DNA of 64,000 bases from Parapedobacter luteus (GTDB taxonomy: Bacteria > Bacteroidota > Bacteroidia > Sphingobacteriales > Sphingobacteriaceae), in NCBI RefSeq assembly GCF_900168055.1, contig NZ_FUYS01000004.1, positions 372,001 to 436,000 on the forward strand, in the 5' to 3' direction. Under the pieces are notes generated by a model. The model was given only the letters and a program-made list of their open reading frames with translations, was not told where the DNA came from and ran no database searches. This document shows positions 36,690 to 45,482 of the stretch, piece after piece (position 1 is the stretch's first letter; each line of letters opens with the position of its first letter). The translations under genes and the position numbers were made by a program.

Positions 36690-37250
36690 TCAATGGATGA
36701 ACAGCCCCACGGTAAGGAATACGTTGTGCTGACTAAAGGTGTTGCCCAAAAAGCGGGTATCAAACTGCTGGAAGCCATAACCGGCGCTGAACAACAGATC
36801 CGAACCTTCCATCAGCAGGTGGCCGTAAGTAACGCCTACTTTACCAACAAATCCTTTGAAATAATCGCTGCCGATGCTTGGTGCATACCCGACGTTGGCC
36901 AGCACGCCGACTGTGCCTAAGGGAGACAGCTGGGCGAGAGGCAACCGCACGTCGGCAAATATCGGCAAGGTGTTTACCCGGCGGGTGGATCGGGTGCCGT
37001 CGGCCAATGTCGTCCGGCCGCGGTAAACATCAGTACCGATGCCAAGGCCTACATACACGTCATCATAAAAGTTGCGACCGAAAGAAAATTGAAACTGATA
37101 GCCATGCATGGGGCTTTGGTCGCTGGTCGTCGACAGGCCAAAGAGCCCTCCCGCCTGCAACAACGTATATGTACCCCGTTGCTGGGCTTGCGCATGAAAG
37201 CAAAAACCAATCAATAATCCGATAGCTGCAAAAAAACAACGATTCTTCAT
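36690..37250 (-). CDS. outer-membrane beta-barrel protein of unknown function
   Basis: The 186-residue protein has a clear signal peptide (MKNRCFFAAIGLLIGFCFHAQAQ) and alternating beta-strand patterns typical of a small barrel (YQFQFSFGRNFYDDVYVGLGIGTDVY; PIFADVRLPL; GVTYGHLLMEGSDLLFSAGYGFQQF), ending in NVFLTVGLFIH. It resembles general outer-membrane beta-barrel (OmpW/PorT-like) proteins of Bacteroidota, but I do not recognise a named family. It begins two bases after the holA stop and is thus probably translated from the same transcript. It converges on the ABC-F gene with a 19-base gap. Confidence 0.7.
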   Translation of the reverse strand: MKNRCFFAAIGLLIGFCFHAQAQQRGTYTLLQAGGLFGLSTTSDQSPMHGYQFQFSFGRNFYDDVYVGLGIGTDVYRGRTTLADGTRSTRRVNTLPIFADVRLPLAQLSPLGTVGVLANVGYAPSIGSDYFKGFVGKVGVTYGHLLMEGSDLLFSAGYGFQQFDTRFLGNTFSQHNVFLTVGLFIH

Positions 37251-37252
37251 TT

Positions 37253-38257
37253 TTAATACAAGATTTTATACACTAATTCCTTGAGTAAGTCACCTTGTTC
37301 GACATTTACCGCATTTAGCCCTTTTGACTTGAGGTCATACTCGCGGAGGTAGGCAATGATATCGAACGTCTTGCGGCGGTTGTAACTGCGGGCCGCCATA
37401 TCGTACTCCTTGGTAAAAAACGGATGCACACCGAGCTCCCGCGCCACGGCCTGCGGCGATTTGTCTGGAAGGTAATGGTACTTCAAAATTTTGGTAAAAT
37501 AGCCCGCCATGGCTCCGAGGATTACCTGAATAGGGCTGCTCCGCGGATTTGCGGCAAAATAAGCCACAATCTGGAAAGCCTTTCCGATGTCTCGTTTAGC
37601 TAAGGCCGTGTTGAGTTCAAAAACGTTAAAATCTTTGCTTATCCCAATATTGCGTTCGATGTCAGCCGCCGTGATTTCCTGTCCTTTGGGCACATTGAGC
37701 ATCAGCTTTTCCAATTCATTAACCACCTTCGCCAAATCATTGCCCAGGTATTCGGCCATCATTGCCGCTGCTTGCGGATGGATTCGCCATCCCCTGTCCT
37801 TCACAAACGCGGTGATCCACGGCGCTACTTTATCGTCATAAAGCTTGGCTGATTCCAGCACCACCCCGATCTTCTCCGCCAGTTTATAACTTTTCTTGCG
37901 TTTATCGAATTTCGCGTGTTTGTGGGCCAGCACCAATACGGTGCTTTTCATCGGGTTTTCCAGGTAGGCTAAGAACAGTTCATCGTCTTTCCACTTGAGA
38001 TGCTGGGCTTCTTTTACAACAATCACTTGATAGTCGCTCATCATGGGATAGCGCTTGGCGGCGTTCACAATCGTGGTAAAATCGGTGTCCTTCCCGTAAA
38101 GCACCGTTTGGTCAAACCCCTTCTGGGCTTCGTTGAGCACGTGCTCCTCGATATAATCACTCACCAAATCAATGTAATACGGTTCCTCTCCGTGCAGCAA
38201 ATATACCGGTTGGAGCCTTCCCCCCTTGATGTCCGTGATGATCTGATTGGCGTCCAT
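37253..38257 (-). CDS. holA: DNA polymerase III delta subunit
   Basis: HolA is the clamp-loader delta subunit that opens the beta sliding clamp. The 334-residue protein has the typical start (IITDIKGGRLQPVYLLHGEEPYYIDLVSDYIEEHVL), a degenerate AAA+ domain (DQTVLYGKDTDFTTIVNAAKRYPMMSDYQVIVVKEAQ) and the helical collar domain (NLEVVNELEKLML-like DLAKVVNELEKLMLNVPKGQEITAADIERNIG, then FNVFELNTALAKRDIGKA). Length is normal. It is divergent from the HSDR_N gene; a DnaA box and promoter lie in the 121-base gap. Confidence 0.92.
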   Translation of the reverse strand: MDANQIITDIKGGRLQPVYLLHGEEPYYIDLVSDYIEEHVLNEAQKGFDQTVLYGKDTDFTTIVNAAKRYPMMSDYQVIVVKEAQHLKWKDDELFLAYLENPMKSTVLVLAHKHAKFDKRKKSYKLAEKIGVVLESAKLYDDKVAPWITAFVKDRGWRIHPQAAAMMAEYLGNDLAKVVNELEKLMLNVPKGQEITAADIERNIGISKDFNVFELNTALAKRDIGKAFQIVAYFAANPRSSPIQVILGAMAGYFTKILKYHYLPDKSPQAVARELGVHPFFTKEYDMAARSYNRRKTFDIIAYLREYDLKSKGLNAVNVEQGDLLKELVYKILY

Positions 38258-38343
38258 TTAGTTTCCCTCTGATTTCGCGTCGCCAAATTAAACATTATGT
38301 TCCAGCTGCAAAAAAGTTTTCGATGATGCGGCTTGGCGATGAC

Positions 38344-38374
38344 TTGTCATTTATCCACAAGTTGGCTAAGTTTG
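38344..38374 (+). promoter_or_regulatory. promoter of the HSDR_N gene, giving a leaderless transcript
   Basis: TTG at 38344-38346 and TAAGTTTG at 38367-38374 with a 20-base spacer match the consensus. The ATG at 38379 is four bases after the box, so the mRNA should lack a leader. The spacer holds a DnaA box. Confidence 0.7.
38351..38359 (+). promoter_or_regulatory. consensus DnaA box
   Basis: TTATCCACA is the exact 9-base DnaA box consensus. It is a single copy placed inside a promoter spacer next to holA, which suggests transcriptional control by DnaA or chance rather than an origin. Confidence 0.5.
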
Positions 38375-38378
38375 CAGG

Positions 38379-38834
38379 ATGTTCACCCCCATTCCACTCA
38401 ATCTTCCCGCATATGCGGCCAAAATCCGGCGGGACGGCACGAGGCTATTTATCTTTGATGAGTTGCGAAAAAAACAGCTTGTCCTGACGCCTGAAGAGTG
38501 GGTGCGCCAGCATTGGATACAGCACCTCATCCACACCAAAAAATACCCGAAGGCACTGATCAAGATTGAAGGTGGACTTAAATTGAACGAAATGCCGAGG
38601 CGAAGCGATTTGGTTATCTACGATACCCTGGGAAATAAGATCCTGCTTGCCGAGTTTAAGGCACCTTCCGTCAAGATTACTCAACGTGTTTTCGAACAGA
38701 TCGCACACTACAACACCATACATCGAATCCCTTTGCTATTGGTCAGCAACGGCTTGCAACATTTCTATTGCCGCATCGATTTTGAGCAAGGCGACATCAA
38801 TTTTCTGGACGATCTGCCGGATTATCTGCCGTAG
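38379..38834 (+). CDS. type I restriction enzyme HsdR N-terminal domain-like (HSDR_N) protein
   Basis: This 151-residue stand-alone protein resembles the N-terminal nuclease domain of HsdR (HSDR_N family). It contains EGGLKLNEMPRRSDLVIYD, followed by KILLAEFKAP, the spaced Asp and Glu-x-Lys of a PD-(D/E)xK nuclease centre, then ITQRVFEQIAHYN and LLLVSNGLQHFYCRID. There is no helicase, specificity or methylase gene nearby, so it is not a working restriction-modification system. From memory, small genes of this type beside holA are common in Bacteroidota; their role is unknown, and a nuclease function in DNA maintenance is only a guess. Transcription should be leaderless from the promoter at 38344-38374. 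Confidence 0.8.
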   Translation: MFTPIPLNLPAYAAKIRRDGTRLFIFDELRKKQLVLTPEEWVRQHWIQHLIHTKKYPKALIKIEGGLKLNEMPRRSDLVIYDTLGNKILLAEFKAPSVKITQRVFEQIAHYNTIHRIPLLLVSNGLQHFYCRIDFEQGDINFLDDLPDYLP

Positions 38835-39015
38835 GCAAACCCCGCAAGCGCTCCCGACGATGCAGACAGTCTGGCAGCACGGTCACACGGCATTTTGACA
38901 GTTGCCCCGCAGCCAACGCGTAGTGGCTCGATGTTTGTCCAATGAAGTTGATACCATGTTGGTATACATAAATTGAACGAAATAACCTATCTTAGCAATT
39001 TAATACAAATAAGAA

Positions 39016-39711
39016 ATGAGTATTGATAAAAACGAATTCAGGAAATATGCAATCAAGCACCATCGGATTGGCAGCCAACATGTAGACAGCTTCATCTCCC
39101 GTGTAGAGCGCAAGACGCCGACTTCACTGACCCCTTATATCATCGAGGAGCGGCAATTGAACGTCGCGCAAATGGACGTATTCTCCCGGTTGATGATGGA
39201 TCGTATCATTTTCCTCGGCGATGCCGTGACCGATCAGGTAGCAAACATTATACAGGCACAGTTGTTATTCTTGCAATCTGCCGATGCCCATCGCGACATC
39301 CAGATATATATCAATTCGCCAGGCGGTAGCGTTTACGCCGGGTTAGGTATCTATGACACCATGCAATACATCACGCCGGATGTAGCGACTATCTGTACGG
39401 GTATGGCAGCTTCCATGGGTGCAGTACTGCTTTGCGCGGGCGCAAAAGGCAAGCGGGCAGCACTGACCCACTCGCGGGTCATGATTCACCAACCTTCCGG
39501 CGGTGCACAGGGTGTAGCAGCTGATATGGAGATCAACCTCCGCGAAATGCTGAAACTTAAAAAAGAACTTTACGAAATTATTTCGCAGCACTCAGGAAAA
39601 ACCTACGAATGGGTAGAGCGTTCCTCGGACCGCGATTATTGGATGACCTCTTCTGAAGCCAAGGAACACGGCATGGTGGATGAAGTGCTGACCTCCAAAA
39701 AGGAGAAATAA
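39016..39711 (+). CDS. clpP: ATP-dependent Clp protease proteolytic subunit
   Basis: ClpP forms the barrel protease that degrades proteins unfolded by ClpX. The 231-residue protein has the catalytic Ser133 in [14 protein letters not shown] and His158 in [10 protein letters not shown], plus [21 protein letters not shown] and the handle helix region. The N-terminus ([26 protein letters not shown]) is longer than in E. coli, as is usual for Bacteroidota. A TATCTTAG box at 38988-38995 may be its -7 element, although no well-spaced -33 was seen. clpX follows two bases after the stop codon. Confidence 0.95.
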   Translation: MSIDKNEFRKYAIKHHRIGSQHVDSFISRVERKTPTSLTPYIIEERQLNVAQMDVFSRLMMDRIIFLGDAVTDQVANIIQAQLLFLQSADAHRDIQIYINSPGGSVYAGLGIYDTMQYITPDVATICTGMAASMGAVLLCAGAKGKRAALTHSRVMIHQPSGGAQGVAADMEINLREMLKLKKELYEIISQHSGKTYEWVERSSDRDYWMTSSEAKEHGMVDEVLTSKKEK

Positions 39712-39713
39712 AA

Positions 39714-40961
39714 ATGGCAAAAAACATGAAGGAAGTAACGTGTTCATTTTGTGGTATCCGGAAACAGGACGCGCTGATGCTCATCGCCGGTGATGGAGCG
39801 CATATCTGTGACCGCTGTATTACGCAGGCCAGTGAGATACTGACGGAGGAAATGAATCTTCGTAAAAGCAAGGCGCTGCAAACCACGTTGAAGCTTATAC
39901 GGCCTATTGAAATCAAAGAACACCTCGATCAGTACGTCATCGGACAGGACGACGCCAAAAAGGTGATGGCCGTATCGGTATACAACCACTACAAGCGGCT
40001 CAACCAGAAGGTAGACAAGGATGAGATTGAAATTGAAAAATCCAATATCATCATGGTGGGCGAAACCGGTACCGGAAAAACGTTATTAGCAAAGACTATC
40101 GCCAAAATCCTAAACGTCCCCTTCTGCATTTGCGATGCCACGGTTCTTACCGAAGCCGGCTATGTGGGCGAAGACGTCGAGAGCATACTCACCCGCTTAT
40201 TGCAGGCGGCGGATTACGATGTCGCCGCTGCGGAACGGGGAATCATCTACATCGACGAGATTGATAAAATCGCACGGAAGAGTGATAACCCGTCGATTAC
40301 ACGCGACGTATCGGGTGAAGGGGTTCAGCAGGCGCTGTTGAAAATATTGGAGGGAACTATCGTGAACGTGCCCCCACAGGGCGGACGCAAGCATCCCGAC
40401 CAAAAAATGATCGCCGTAAACACCAACAACATTCTGTTCATCTGCGGCGGGGCGTTTGATGGCATCCAGAAAAAAATAGCCAACCGGCTACGCACCCAGA
40501 CAATTGGCTACAAGGTCAATAAAGACGAGGCCGACATCGACGTGAACAACCTGTATAAATACATTACACCGCAGGATCTGAAAAACTATGGGCTTATCCC
40601 AGAGCTAATCGGCAGGCTGCCTGTATTGACTTACCTCAATCCCCTTGATAAAGACACGTTGTTGAATATTCTTACGGAGCCGAAAAATGCGTTGATAAAG
40701 CAATATAGAAAGCTGTTCGATTATGAGGGGGTCGAGCTGAAGTTTGATGAAGACGTATTCCAATTCATTGTCGATAAGGCCGACGAGTTTAAGCTTGGTG
40801 CGCGTGGACTACGGTCCATCTGTGAGGCCATCATGCTGGACGCGATGTTTGAAATTCCGTCCAGTAAAAGCAAGGGCGAGCAAAAAGAGCTTTATATAAC
40901 GCTTGAATATGCGAAACACAAATTTGAGAAATCTGATTTGAAAAAGCTGAAAGCAGCATAA
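39714..40961 (+). CDS. clpX: ATP-dependent Clp protease ATP-binding subunit ClpX
   Basis: ClpX is the AAA+ unfoldase of ClpXP. The 415-residue protein has the N-terminal zinc-binding domain ([26 protein letters not shown]), Walker [36 protein letters not shown] (pore loop 1), Walker [11 protein letters not shown] and the C-terminal sensor-2 segment [22 protein letters not shown]. It follows clpP by two bases and ends at a strong terminator, so clpP-clpX is a closed two-gene operon. Confidence 0.96.
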   Translation: MAKNMKEVTCSFCGIRKQDALMLIAGDGAHICDRCITQASEILTEEMNLRKSKALQTTLKLIRPIEIKEHLDQYVIGQDDAKKVMAVSVYNHYKRLNQKVDKDEIEIEKSNIIMVGETGTGKTLLAKTIAKILNVPFCICDATVLTEAGYVGEDVESILTRLLQAADYDVAAAERGIIYIDEIDKIARKSDNPSITRDVSGEGVQQALLKILEGTIVNVPPQGGRKHPDQKMIAVNTNNILFICGGAFDGIQKKIANRLRTQTIGYKVNKDEADIDVNNLYKYITPQDLKNYGLIPELIGRLPVLTYLNPLDKDTLLNILTEPKNALIKQYRKLFDYEGVELKFDEDVFQFIVDKADEFKLGARGLRSICEAIMLDAMFEIPSSKSKGEQKELYITLEYAKHKFEKSDLKKLKAA

Positions 40962-40967
40962 CCTAAC

Positions 40968-40998
40968 CCCCCGTTTTAAAGCGGGGGTTTTTTATTTT
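40968..40998 (+). terminator. terminator of clpP-clpX
   Basis: CCCCCG (40968-40973) pairs with CGGGGG (40982-40987) around an 8-base loop, followed by a T-rich tract. It starts 7 bases after the clpX stop and ends just before the amn start. Confidence 0.85.
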
Positions 40999-41004
40999 AT
41001 AGCT

Positions 41005-41826
41005 ATGTCACGAGCCAAAACAAAACCTGTACAGAGCCCCGTGAAGCCGGGATTGAAAACAAAGGAAGACATTGTAAACAACTGGTTGCCACGGTATACA
41101 AGTCGCCCATTGGAAGAATTTGGCGAGTATATCCTGCTTACCAACTTCTCCAACTATGTCAAGCTGTTTTCCGAGATGCATGACAACGCTCCCATCATGG
41201 GGCTTGACAAGCCGATGCAAAGCGTGACAGCTGAAGGCATTACCATCATCAATTTCGGCATGGGAAGCCCCATGGCTGCAACGGTCATGGATCTGCTCGC
41301 TGCCATCGCCCCTAAGGCCGTATTGTTTCTGGGGAAAGCAGGGGGGCTCAAGAAAAAGAATAAAATCGGCGATTTGGTCCTGCCCATTGCGGCAATCCGG
41401 GGCGAGGGCACGTCCAATGACTATTTCCCACCGGAAGTACCTGCGCTACCAGCTTTTGCTTTGCAGAAAGCCATCTCAACCACGATACGCGACCATTCAC
41501 TGGACTATTGGACGGGGACGGTTTATACGACAAACAGAAGAGTCTGGGAGCATGACAGGTCATTCAAGCGTTACCTCAAAAGCATCCGCGCCATGCTGGT
41601 CGATATGGAAACCGCGACTATCTTTTCCGTGGGGTTTGCCAATAAAATCCCCACTGGGGCTTTGCTCCTCGTGTCTGACCAACCCATGATTCCTGAAGGG
41701 GTAAAAACGGTCGAGAGCGACTCCAGTGTCACTGCCCAATATGTCGAAACGCATCTCACCATTGGCATTGAATCCTTGCGCCAGCTAATCAACAACGGGT
41801 TGACCGTAAAACACCTGAAATTTTAG
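41005..41826 (+). CDS. amn: AMP nucleosidase (short Bacteroidota form)
   Basis: AMP nucleosidase splits AMP into adenine and ribose 5-phosphate. The 273-residue protein contains the nucleoside phosphorylase-like fold: IINFGMGSPMAATVMDLLAAIAPKAVLFLGKAGGL, RGEGTSNDYFPPEVPALPAFALQ, VWEHDRSFKRYLKS, MLVDMETATIFSVGF and LLLVSDQPMIPEGVKT. It lacks the N-terminal regulatory domain of the 484-residue E. coli Amn, which is normal for the short Bacteroidota form. It begins right after the clpX terminator and may rely on read-through or an unseen promoter. The AMP assignment rests on family-level similarity. Confidence 0.85.
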   Translation: MSRAKTKPVQSPVKPGLKTKEDIVNNWLPRYTSRPLEEFGEYILLTNFSNYVKLFSEMHDNAPIMGLDKPMQSVTAEGITIINFGMGSPMAATVMDLLAAIAPKAVLFLGKAGGLKKKNKIGDLVLPIAAIRGEGTSNDYFPPEVPALPAFALQKAISTTIRDHSLDYWTGTVYTTNRRVWEHDRSFKRYLKSIRAMLVDMETATIFSVGFANKIPTGALLLVSDQPMIPEGVKTVESDSSVTAQYVETHLTIGIESLRQLINNGLTVKHLKF

Positions 41827-41984
41827 TATGCTTATCGGTCCGCACACCTTCCGGGATTTCGCTTTTAAGCATTTTGAATATGCCGCGCCGCCGCAGCGGT
41901 CGCTACCCACGACGCCGCACGGTTGCTTATGTGCGTCCAAAGCGTTATTATTCTTATTTTTGTTAAACACCAGCAAAGGGACAG

Positions 41985-43349
41985 ATGATGTGGTACAACA
42001 ATATTTTAGAAACCATTGGTAACACACCGTTGGTGAAGCTCAATACCATTACGAAAGGGATCAAGGGCACCATATTGCTCAAGGTGGAAACCGCTAATCC
42101 CGGCAACTCCATCAAAGATCGTATGGCGGTAAAAATGATTGAAGATGCCGAGCAGGCCGGGCTTCTTAAGCCAGGTGGCACCATTATCGAGGGCACCTCC
42201 GGCAACACGGGCATGGGCCTGGCCATGGCCGCGGTCATCAAAGGGTATCGTTGCATCTTTACGACTACGGATAAGCAATCCAAGGAAAAGATCGATGCGC
42301 TGCGTGCGTTCGGCGCTGAAGTCATTGTTTGCCCCACCAATGTTGATCCCGATGATCCTCGGTCGTATTATTCCGTTTCCAGCCGCCTGGAACGTGAGAT
42401 CCCCAACTCCTGGAAGGCCAACCAATATGACAACCTCTCCAATACCCAAGCACATTATGAACAAACGGGACCGGAGATATGGGAACAGACGGGGGGCAAA
42501 ATTACCCACTTCATTGCCGGTGTAGGTACCGGAGGTACCATAAGCGGTGTCGGCAGATACCTCAAAGAGCGAAATCCAGCCATACAAGTATGGGGCATCG
42601 ACTCCTATGGTTCCGTTTTCAAAAAGTACAAGGAAACGGGCATTTTCGATAAAGAGGAGATTTATCCGTATATCACCGAAGGTATCGGAGAAGATTTTCT
42701 GCCGAAAAACGTCGACTTTTCGGTCATCGATCGGTTTGAAAAAGTGACGGACAAAGACGCGGCATTAATGACACGCGAAATCGCCCGGAAAGAAGGCATA
42801 TTTGCCGGTAATTCGTCTGGAGCAGCTGTAGCCGGCCTTTTGCAGCTCAAGGACGAGCTCACGGATGATGCCGTTGTGGTCATCATTTTACATGACCATG
42901 GATCGCGCTATATGGCCAAGATGTATAATGACGATTGGCTGCGCGAGCGTGGATTCCTCAAAGATGAAAAGCTAACAGCGTTGGCCATCCTGAAAAAAAG
43001 AGGCGAGGTTCCCATCGTCACCGCAGACGTCGGACAATCGGTAATCGAAACGTTTAATATCATGAAGACGCTCAACATCTCACAGATACCGGTGACGCAG
43101 CATGGAATGGTTATTGGCAAGGTGACGGAAGCTGACATCCTGCACGCCCTGCTGGAAAACCCCGCGTTACGATCGGCTCAGGTTGCTGAGATATGCACCC
43201 CACCGTTTCCTTTCGTGGAACTCAGGACATCCATCGATAAGATCTCTTCGCTCATCCATAAAGACAATCAAGCGGTATTGGTCGAGGACGAATCCGGCAA
43301 ACTGGCCATCATCACACAATATGACATTATCAATGCTATCTCCGAATAA
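41985..43349 (+). CDS. cystathionine beta-synthase-like PLP enzyme with CBS domain pair
   Basis: This 454-residue PLP-dependent beta-replacement enzyme has an N-terminal catalytic domain (ILETIGNTPLVKLN; PLP lysine K44 in NPGNSIKDRMA; phosphate loop GTGGTISGVGRYL; EGTSGNTGMGLA) and a C-terminal pair of CBS domains (about 340-454: GEVPIVTADVGQSVIETFNIMKTLNISQIPVT and VAEICTPPFPFVELRTSIDKI). That architecture matches cystathionine beta-synthase, which joins homocysteine and serine in transsulfuration, but cysteine synthases are close relatives. The CBS pair suggests nucleotide or SAM regulation. A TATTTTTG box lies at 41955-41962. Two adjacent ATGs (41985, 41988) serve as starts. Confidence 0.85.
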   Translation: MMWYNNILETIGNTPLVKLNTITKGIKGTILLKVETANPGNSIKDRMAVKMIEDAEQAGLLKPGGTIIEGTSGNTGMGLAMAAVIKGYRCIFTTTDKQSKEKIDALRAFGAEVIVCPTNVDPDDPRSYYSVSSRLEREIPNSWKANQYDNLSNTQAHYEQTGPEIWEQTGGKITHFIAGVGTGGTISGVGRYLKERNPAIQVWGIDSYGSVFKKYKETGIFDKEEIYPYITEGIGEDFLPKNVDFSVIDRFEKVTDKDAALMTREIARKEGIFAGNSSGAAVAGLLQLKDELTDDAVVVIILHDHGSRYMAKMYNDDWLRERGFLKDEKLTALAILKKRGEVPIVTADVGQSVIETFNIMKTLNISQIPVTQHGMVIGKVTEADILHALLENPALRSAQVAEICTPPFPFVELRTSIDKISSLIHKDNQAVLVEDESGKLAIITQYDIINAISE

Positions 43350-43380
43350 GCAAAAAGCCCGGACTCAATGGCCCAGGCTT
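43350..43380 (-). terminator. terminator for the YceI gene, at the convergent junction
   Basis: On the minus strand AAGCCTGG pairs with CCGGGCTT (one G-T wobble) around a 10-base loop, followed by TTTTGC. It lies between convergent CBS and YceI genes. In the plus direction the T run is absent, so it serves the minus transcript better. Confidence 0.6.
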
Positions 43381-43411
43381 CTGCTAATTCCTGCATATAT
43401 ATTATTGACGC

Positions 43412-44041
43412 TTATGCGCCAGCTACCAGCGTAATCTTCAGGTTGATCTCTTTGCTGATTAGGTCGTCCGCCTGGCCGGCGTAGTTTACTCCCCAGTCTT
43501 CACGCGCAATATTGAAGTCAGCAGTTGCTCGTAGGGACGTATCGCTTGCTTCCGCTACATGCGCATCAAAGGTGATGTTTTTCGTCACGCCGCGAAGCGT
43601 TAGGTTTCCGGAGATCACCGCCACGCCTGCTTCCGCACCGTCTTTTACGCCGGTTATCTCAAAAGTAGCTTCCGGATGATTTTCCACGTCAAAGAAATCA
43701 GCTGACTTCAGGTGTCCTTCCAGCTTCCCTTTGTATTCCCCTTCCAAATCCTGATTATCGATGGTATTCAGATCGATGACGAAGTTGCCGCCAACAAGCT
43801 TTCCGCCGTCTACTGTCAATGATCCGGTTTTAATCTTGACGGTACCGTGGTGTTGGCCACTTACTTTTCTTCCTGTCCACACCACGGAAGATGCGGCTGT
43901 GTCCACGGTCAACGCATTGCCAGAGCCGGATACCGTTGCTTCTACGCTGTCTGTCGTTTCTGCCTTCTTTCCTTCGGGATTGCTTACGCATGACACCAAT
44001 AAACATGCCCCTGCGGCCAATGATAAGAGTACTTTTTCCAT
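43412..44041 (-). CDS. YceI-family lipoprotein
   Basis: The 209-residue envelope protein has a lipoprotein signal (LLSLAAGACLLVSC, lipidated C18) and one YceI lipocalin-like domain. That domain shows LTVDTAASSVVWTGRKVSGQHHGTVKIKTGSL, then GGNFVIDLNTIDNQDLEG, HLKSADFFDVENHPEATFEIT and NLTLRGVTKNITFDAHV. YceI proteins bind long isoprenoid-like lipids in a beta-barrel, and physiological roles are poorly defined. It is monocistronic with a terminator after it, and a TATTTTTG box at 44094-44087 may be part of its promoter. Confidence 0.88.
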   Translation of the reverse strand: MEKVLLSLAAGACLLVSCVSNPEGKKAETTDSVEATVSGSGNALTVDTAASSVVWTGRKVSGQHHGTVKIKTGSLTVDGGKLVGGNFVIDLNTIDNQDLEGEYKGKLEGHLKSADFFDVENHPEATFEITGVKDGAEAGVAVISGNLTLRGVTKNITFDAHVAEASDTSLRATADFNIAREDWGVNYAGQADDLISKEINLKITLVAGA

Positions 44042-44156
44042 GATTTTTAAACGATTAAGTAATTTGATGGTTAACTATTTGTTATGCAAAAATATCGATC
44101 AATACCAATTTCTGAATTACACTGGAAAAAATAACAATTAATCAGCTAAATTGTTC

Positions 44157-45482
44157 TCAATGAGATAAGGGATTAGCGTCTATACGCCGGATATCTGCCC
44201 CCAAGGCACGTAGCCGGCCCTCGATATCCTGGTAGCCGCGTTCGATTTGCTCGATATTATGAATAACCGATCTCCCCTGTGCGGAGAGGGCGGCAATCAG
44301 AAGGGAAACGCCCGCCCGGATGTCCGGTGAGGTCATTTCAATTCCGCGCAGTTTGAACGCCTTATTAAGGCCGATTACCGATGCCCGATGCGGATCACAC
44401 AAGATGATTTGCGCCCCCATATCTATCAGCTTATCGACAAAAAACAACCTGCTCTCAAACATCTTCTGGTGGATCAACACATGTCCCTTCGCCTGTGTGG
44501 CGACGACCAGTACAATACTCAGCAAGTCGGGCGTAAAGCCGGGCCAGGGTGCGTCAGCAATGGTCAGAATAGAGCCATCGATAAACGTGTCTATCGTATA
44601 GCTCTTTTGGGACGGGATGAAAATATCGTCGCCGCGCAATTCAAACTGAATACCCAGTTTGGCAAAAACCGACGGAATAATGCCCAGCTCGTGATAGTGT
44701 ACATCTTTTATGGTGATTTCCGATTCCGTCATGGCAGCCAGGCCGATGAAGGAACCGATTTCTATCATGTCGGGCAACATGCGGTGTTCGGTTCCGCCCA
44801 GGTATTCCACCCCCTCAATGGTCAATAGGTTGGAGCCAATGCCACTTATTTTCGCCCCCATCCGGTTTAACATCTTGCACAGCTGCTGGAGGTATGGCTC
44901 GCAAGCGGCATTATAAATGGTGGTCGTCCCCTTAGCCAATACCGCAGCCATCACGATGTTGGCCGTACCGGTCACAGATGCCTCGTCCATCAGGATGTAC
45001 GTTCCCCTGAGGTCGGTGGCATCCACGTTGAAAAAGTGGGCATCCGGATCATATTGAAACCGGGCTCCCAGTTTTTCAAAGCCCAGAAAATGAGTATCCA
45101 GCCGTCTACGCCCAATTTTATCGCCGCCCGGCTTCGGGATGGCCGCACGTCCGAACCTTGCCAACAGCGGTCCTACTATCATGATGGAGCCGCGTAAGCC
45201 GCTGCCTTTGCTTTTAAACTCCGGCGAGCGAAAATAGTCCAGATTAATATCCTTGGCCCGGAACGTATACATATCCTTGCTTCTCCGGGTGATCTGCACG
45301 CCGAGGTCGCCAAGCAGCTCAATGAGCTTGTTGACATCCTTGATATCCGGCACGTTGCTTACCGTTACCTCTTCTGGAGTAAGCAATACCGCCGATAGGA
45401 TTTGCAGGGCTTCATTTTTTGCACCTTGGGGAATAATATCGCCTTTCAGTGGCCTTCCGCCGTGTATTTCGAACGCATTCAA
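44157..45482 (-). CDS. murA: UDP-N-acetylglucosamine 1-carboxyvinyltransferase with Asp at the fosfomycin-binding Cys position
   Basis: MurA makes the first committed step of peptidoglycan synthesis by adding enolpyruvate to UDP-GlcNAc. The 441-residue protein shows the start FEIHGGRPLKGDIIPQGAKNEALQIL (Lys/Asn pair) and the active-site loop PKPGGDKIGRRRLDTHFLGFEKLGA. E. coli MurA has Cys115 at the PGGC position; here it is Asp121, the change known to make MurA insensitive to fosfomycin. The start is TTG at 45482, overlapping the upstream stop codon by four bases (TTGA). No ATG or GTG precedes it in frame, and the first residues match the family start. It is the last gene of uvrD-DUF4290-murA. 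Confidence 0.93.
   Translation of the reverse strand: MNAFEIHGGRPLKGDIIPQGAKNEALQILSAVLLTPEEVTVSNVPDIKDVNKLIELLGDLGVQITRRSKDMYTFRAKDINLDYFRSPEFKSKGSGLRGSIMIVGPLLARFGRAAIPKPGGDKIGRRRLDTHFLGFEKLGARFQYDPDAHFFNVDATDLRGTYILMDEASVTGTANIVMAAVLAKGTTTIYNAACEPYLQQLCKMLNRMGAKISGIGSNLLTIEGVEYLGGTEHRMLPDMIEIGSFIGLAAMTESEITIKDVHYHELGIIPSVFAKLGIQFELRGDDIFIPSQKSYTIDTFIDGSILTIADAPWPGFTPDLLSIVLVVATQAKGHVLIHQKMFESRLFFVDKLIDMGAQIILCDPHRASVIGLNKAFKLRGIEMTSPDIRAGVSLLIAALSAQGRSVIHNIEQIERGYQDIEGRLRALGADIRRIDANPLSH

Noticed and set aside
38379-38834. Restriction-modification system
   Set aside because: Only an HsdR N-terminal-like nuclease domain is present; no helicase, HsdM or HsdS gene is nearby.
38950-38966. ATACC-N5-GGTAT inverted repeat upstream of clpP
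   Set aside because: Short and isolated with no second copy found; not enough to call an operator or terminator.
41828-42022. 64-codon frame between amn and the cystathionine beta-synthase gene
   Set aside because: It overlaps the next gene start, has no motif and spans a likely -7 box.
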